A stretch of DNA of 64,000 bases. Origin: Acetobacteraceae bacterium (GTDB taxonomy: Bacteria; Pseudomonadota; Alphaproteobacteria; Acetobacterales; Acetobacteraceae). The stretch covers positions 1 through 64,000 of the forward strand of contig JAMXLO010000064.1 of assembly GCA_024280945.1 (NCBI GenBank). Direction: 5' to 3'. This document shows positions 62,870 to 64,000 of this stretch, one piece after another (position 1 is the first letter of the stretch; each line of letters opens with the position of its first letter). The notes under the pieces are model-generated. The model was not told the DNA's origin. It did not search any database and saw only the letters and a list, made by a program, of their open reading frames with translations. The position numbers and the translations under genes were made by a program.

Positions 62870-63850
62870 TCAGCTCCGCGCTTTGATGGAGTCCCACCAG
62901 GGACACACGCCGCTCATGCGATGGAAGTTGCCTTCCATGACCTGCACCGGCGCGCGTCTTGTCGCGGGCGGCTCGGGCGGTGGAGCACCAAGAGCATCGA
63001 ACAGGCCGTGATGTCCCCAGAAGCTGCCCACACTCGTCATCTCATGCGGCTGCCACGTTGCATCATCCACCTCGACGCCGCCCCAGCCATATTCGACCAG
63101 AATGTCGGACGGTGTGTGCATGTAGAAAGACGTGACGAGGTCGTTCGGGTGGCGCCCGAGCGTGGCGACAATCTTCTCCTTATCGCCGAGGGCGATGTCG
63201 TAGCCCTGTCCGACATCATCGAACGAATACAGTTCGACCATGAGGTGATGCATGCCATTGAACGGCGCCTCGAACAGCGCGAGGCTGTGGTGCCGGGGAT
63301 TGACATGCATGAAGTACCCCGTGAGCGGACCGCGGACGAAGTCGCTGATGCGGAAGCCAAGCAGGTCACGATAGAACGCCAGTGCCGTATCGACATTCGT
63401 CACCATCAGCACTGCATGGCCCATACCCAGAGGTCCGGTGCGGAACCCGGAGATCGAGCGACCTGGGCGGAACGGCTCATCGGCAATCTGCGCGCCGTGG
63501 AATGCCTCCAGCCGGTTACCGAACGGGTCGGCGAACGAGACCAGGTCGCTGACGAAGCGCTGGTCCGCGAGCGATTTTGGTTCGCGTGTGACCGCAATAC
63601 TGGCCGCTTCCAACCGTGCTCCAAGCGCGTCGAGCGCGGCGGCGTCGGCAACCTCCCAACCAAAATAGCGCTGGCCTTCAGCGAGCGAGCGGTCGACGAC
63701 CAGGCGCTGCTTGCGGTCGTCCATGCGGAAGGCGCGGACACCAGCGCCGCGGTTGACGGCCTGCATGCCGAGCCAGTTGGTGGCGTAGTCGGTCCAGTCA
63801 TCGAGCCTGTCGGTGCCGATGCCGAGATAGCCGAGTGCCTGAATGGCCAT
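62870..63850 (-). CDS. Extradiol-type VOC ring-cleavage dioxygenase
   Basis: 326 residues from the ATG at 63850 (AGGGGGAA upstream). Two VOC domains: an N-terminal remnant (about 5-120) and the active one (about 140-260). Iron ligands are likely H145, H201 and E253, matching the spacing of 2,3-dihydroxybiphenyl 1,2-dioxygenase (146, 210, 260). Cleaves catechol-type rings beside the hydroxyls. It ends 12 bp from tsdA on the opposite strand. Confidence 0.88.
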   Translation of the reverse strand: MAIQALGYLGIGTDRLDDWTDYATNWLGMQAVNRGAGVRAFRMDDRKQRLVVDRSLAEGQRYFGWEVADAAALDALGARLEAASIAVTREPKSLADQRFVSDLVSFADPFGNRLEAFHGAQIADEPFRPGRSISGFRTGPLGMGHAVLMVTNVDTALAFYRDLLGFRISDFVRGPLTGYFMHVNPRHHSLALFEAPFNGMHHLMVELYSFDDVGQGYDIALGDKEKIVATLGRHPNDLVTSFYMHTPSDILVEYGWGGVEVDDATWQPHEMTSVGSFWGHHGLFDALGAPPPEPPATRRAPVQVMEGNFHRMSGVCPWWDSIKARS

Positions 63851-63882
63851 TGGATGTGTTCCCCCTGTTTGAGGGGAGAATA

Positions 63883-63999
63883 TCACGCTGCCGCGCGGGC
63901 TGCATCCTGTCCGCTGAGCCAGGCGCCGGCGACGGTGCCGGTCATGCCGGAGTGGCAGGCCTCACCCGCGAACACCAGGCGGCCGTCGGCCAGCGGTGT
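63883..63999 (-). CDS. C-terminus of a flavin amine oxidase-like protein (partial)
   Basis: 39 codons in the window, stop at 63883-63885. The reading TPLADGRLVFAGEACHSGMTGTVAGAWLSGQ is the characteristic FAD-binding end of monoamine/polyamine oxidase family flavoproteins (GRLvFAGE......GtvhGA..SG). The gene continues beyond the right edge. It precedes the dioxygenase on the same strand, separated by 32 bp. Confidence 0.75.
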   Translation of the reverse strand, partial: TPLADGRLVFAGEACHSGMTGTVAGAWLSGQDAARAAA

Positions 64000-64000
64000 T

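Overview
The window is GC-rich DNA from an alphaproteobacterium. The ribosomal gene order (rplKAJL-rpoBC, then rpsL-rpsG-tuf-S10-spc with secY-adk-rpsM-rpsK-rpoA-rplQ), a Tat-exported DyP peroxidase, a TsdA-like cytochrome and an ATP-grasp/RarA neighbourhood fit Rhodospirillales, probably Acetobacteraceae. The family-level placement is inference. I see no tRNA, rRNA or CRISPR array.

Layout. 1-530 holds degraded fragments (an oxygenase-like N-terminus and a piece of tyrosine recombinase). 530-3910 is a large zinc-ribbon/cyclase/AAA/TPR signalling protein, meeting tail to tail an operon of an ATP-grasp ligase and two tiny overlapping ORFs (3863-5482). Then come rarA with an upstream hypothetical gene (5598-7738) and a GxxExxY nuclease-fold gene wrapped in three copies of a 'CGCAGATG' repeat (7871-8518). 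8981-25649 is one unbroken run of translation genes on the minus strand, 30 genes from rpsL down to rplQ. 25919-28292 is a three-gene insert (LysR regulator, SBF-like transporter, frameshifted VOC protein) between rpsL and rpoC. 28384-39432 is rplK-rplA-rplJ-rplL-rpoB-rpoC on the minus strand.

From 39648 on, genes are accessory and mostly on the plus strand: an iron-responsive-looking module (hemP, OprB-type porin, secreted beta-propeller, EfeB-like DyP peroxidase) with two near-identical Fur-like boxes; ethanolamine ammonia-lyase eutBC plus a membrane protein; an adenylate cyclase/TPR protein; an enolase-superfamily enzyme and a HAD phosphatase; a SnoaL-like protein, a TVP38-rhodanese fusion, an SGNH hydrolase and a PncC-type amidase; two overlapping Gfo/Idh/MocA oxidoreductases; an SDR; an S49 peptidase; an orphan cytoplasmic DctP-like protein; a REC-EAL phosphodiesterase; and a catabolic-looking group at the right edge (Rieske oxygenase, TsdA-like dihaem cytochrome, extradiol-type VOC dioxygenase, flavin amine oxidase fragment).

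The most unusual signals are non-coding: palindromic elements bounded by CTAG that share the TAG stop codon of neighbouring genes (rplO, porin, cinA), REP-like palindromes inserted inside the S10, rpoB-rpoC and rplA-rplJ intervals, strong hairpins between tuf/rpsJ and rplL/rpoB, the GxxExxY repeat cassette, and the repeated iron-box architecture. fusA is missing from between rpsG and tuf, and secE-nusG are missing upstream of rplK.
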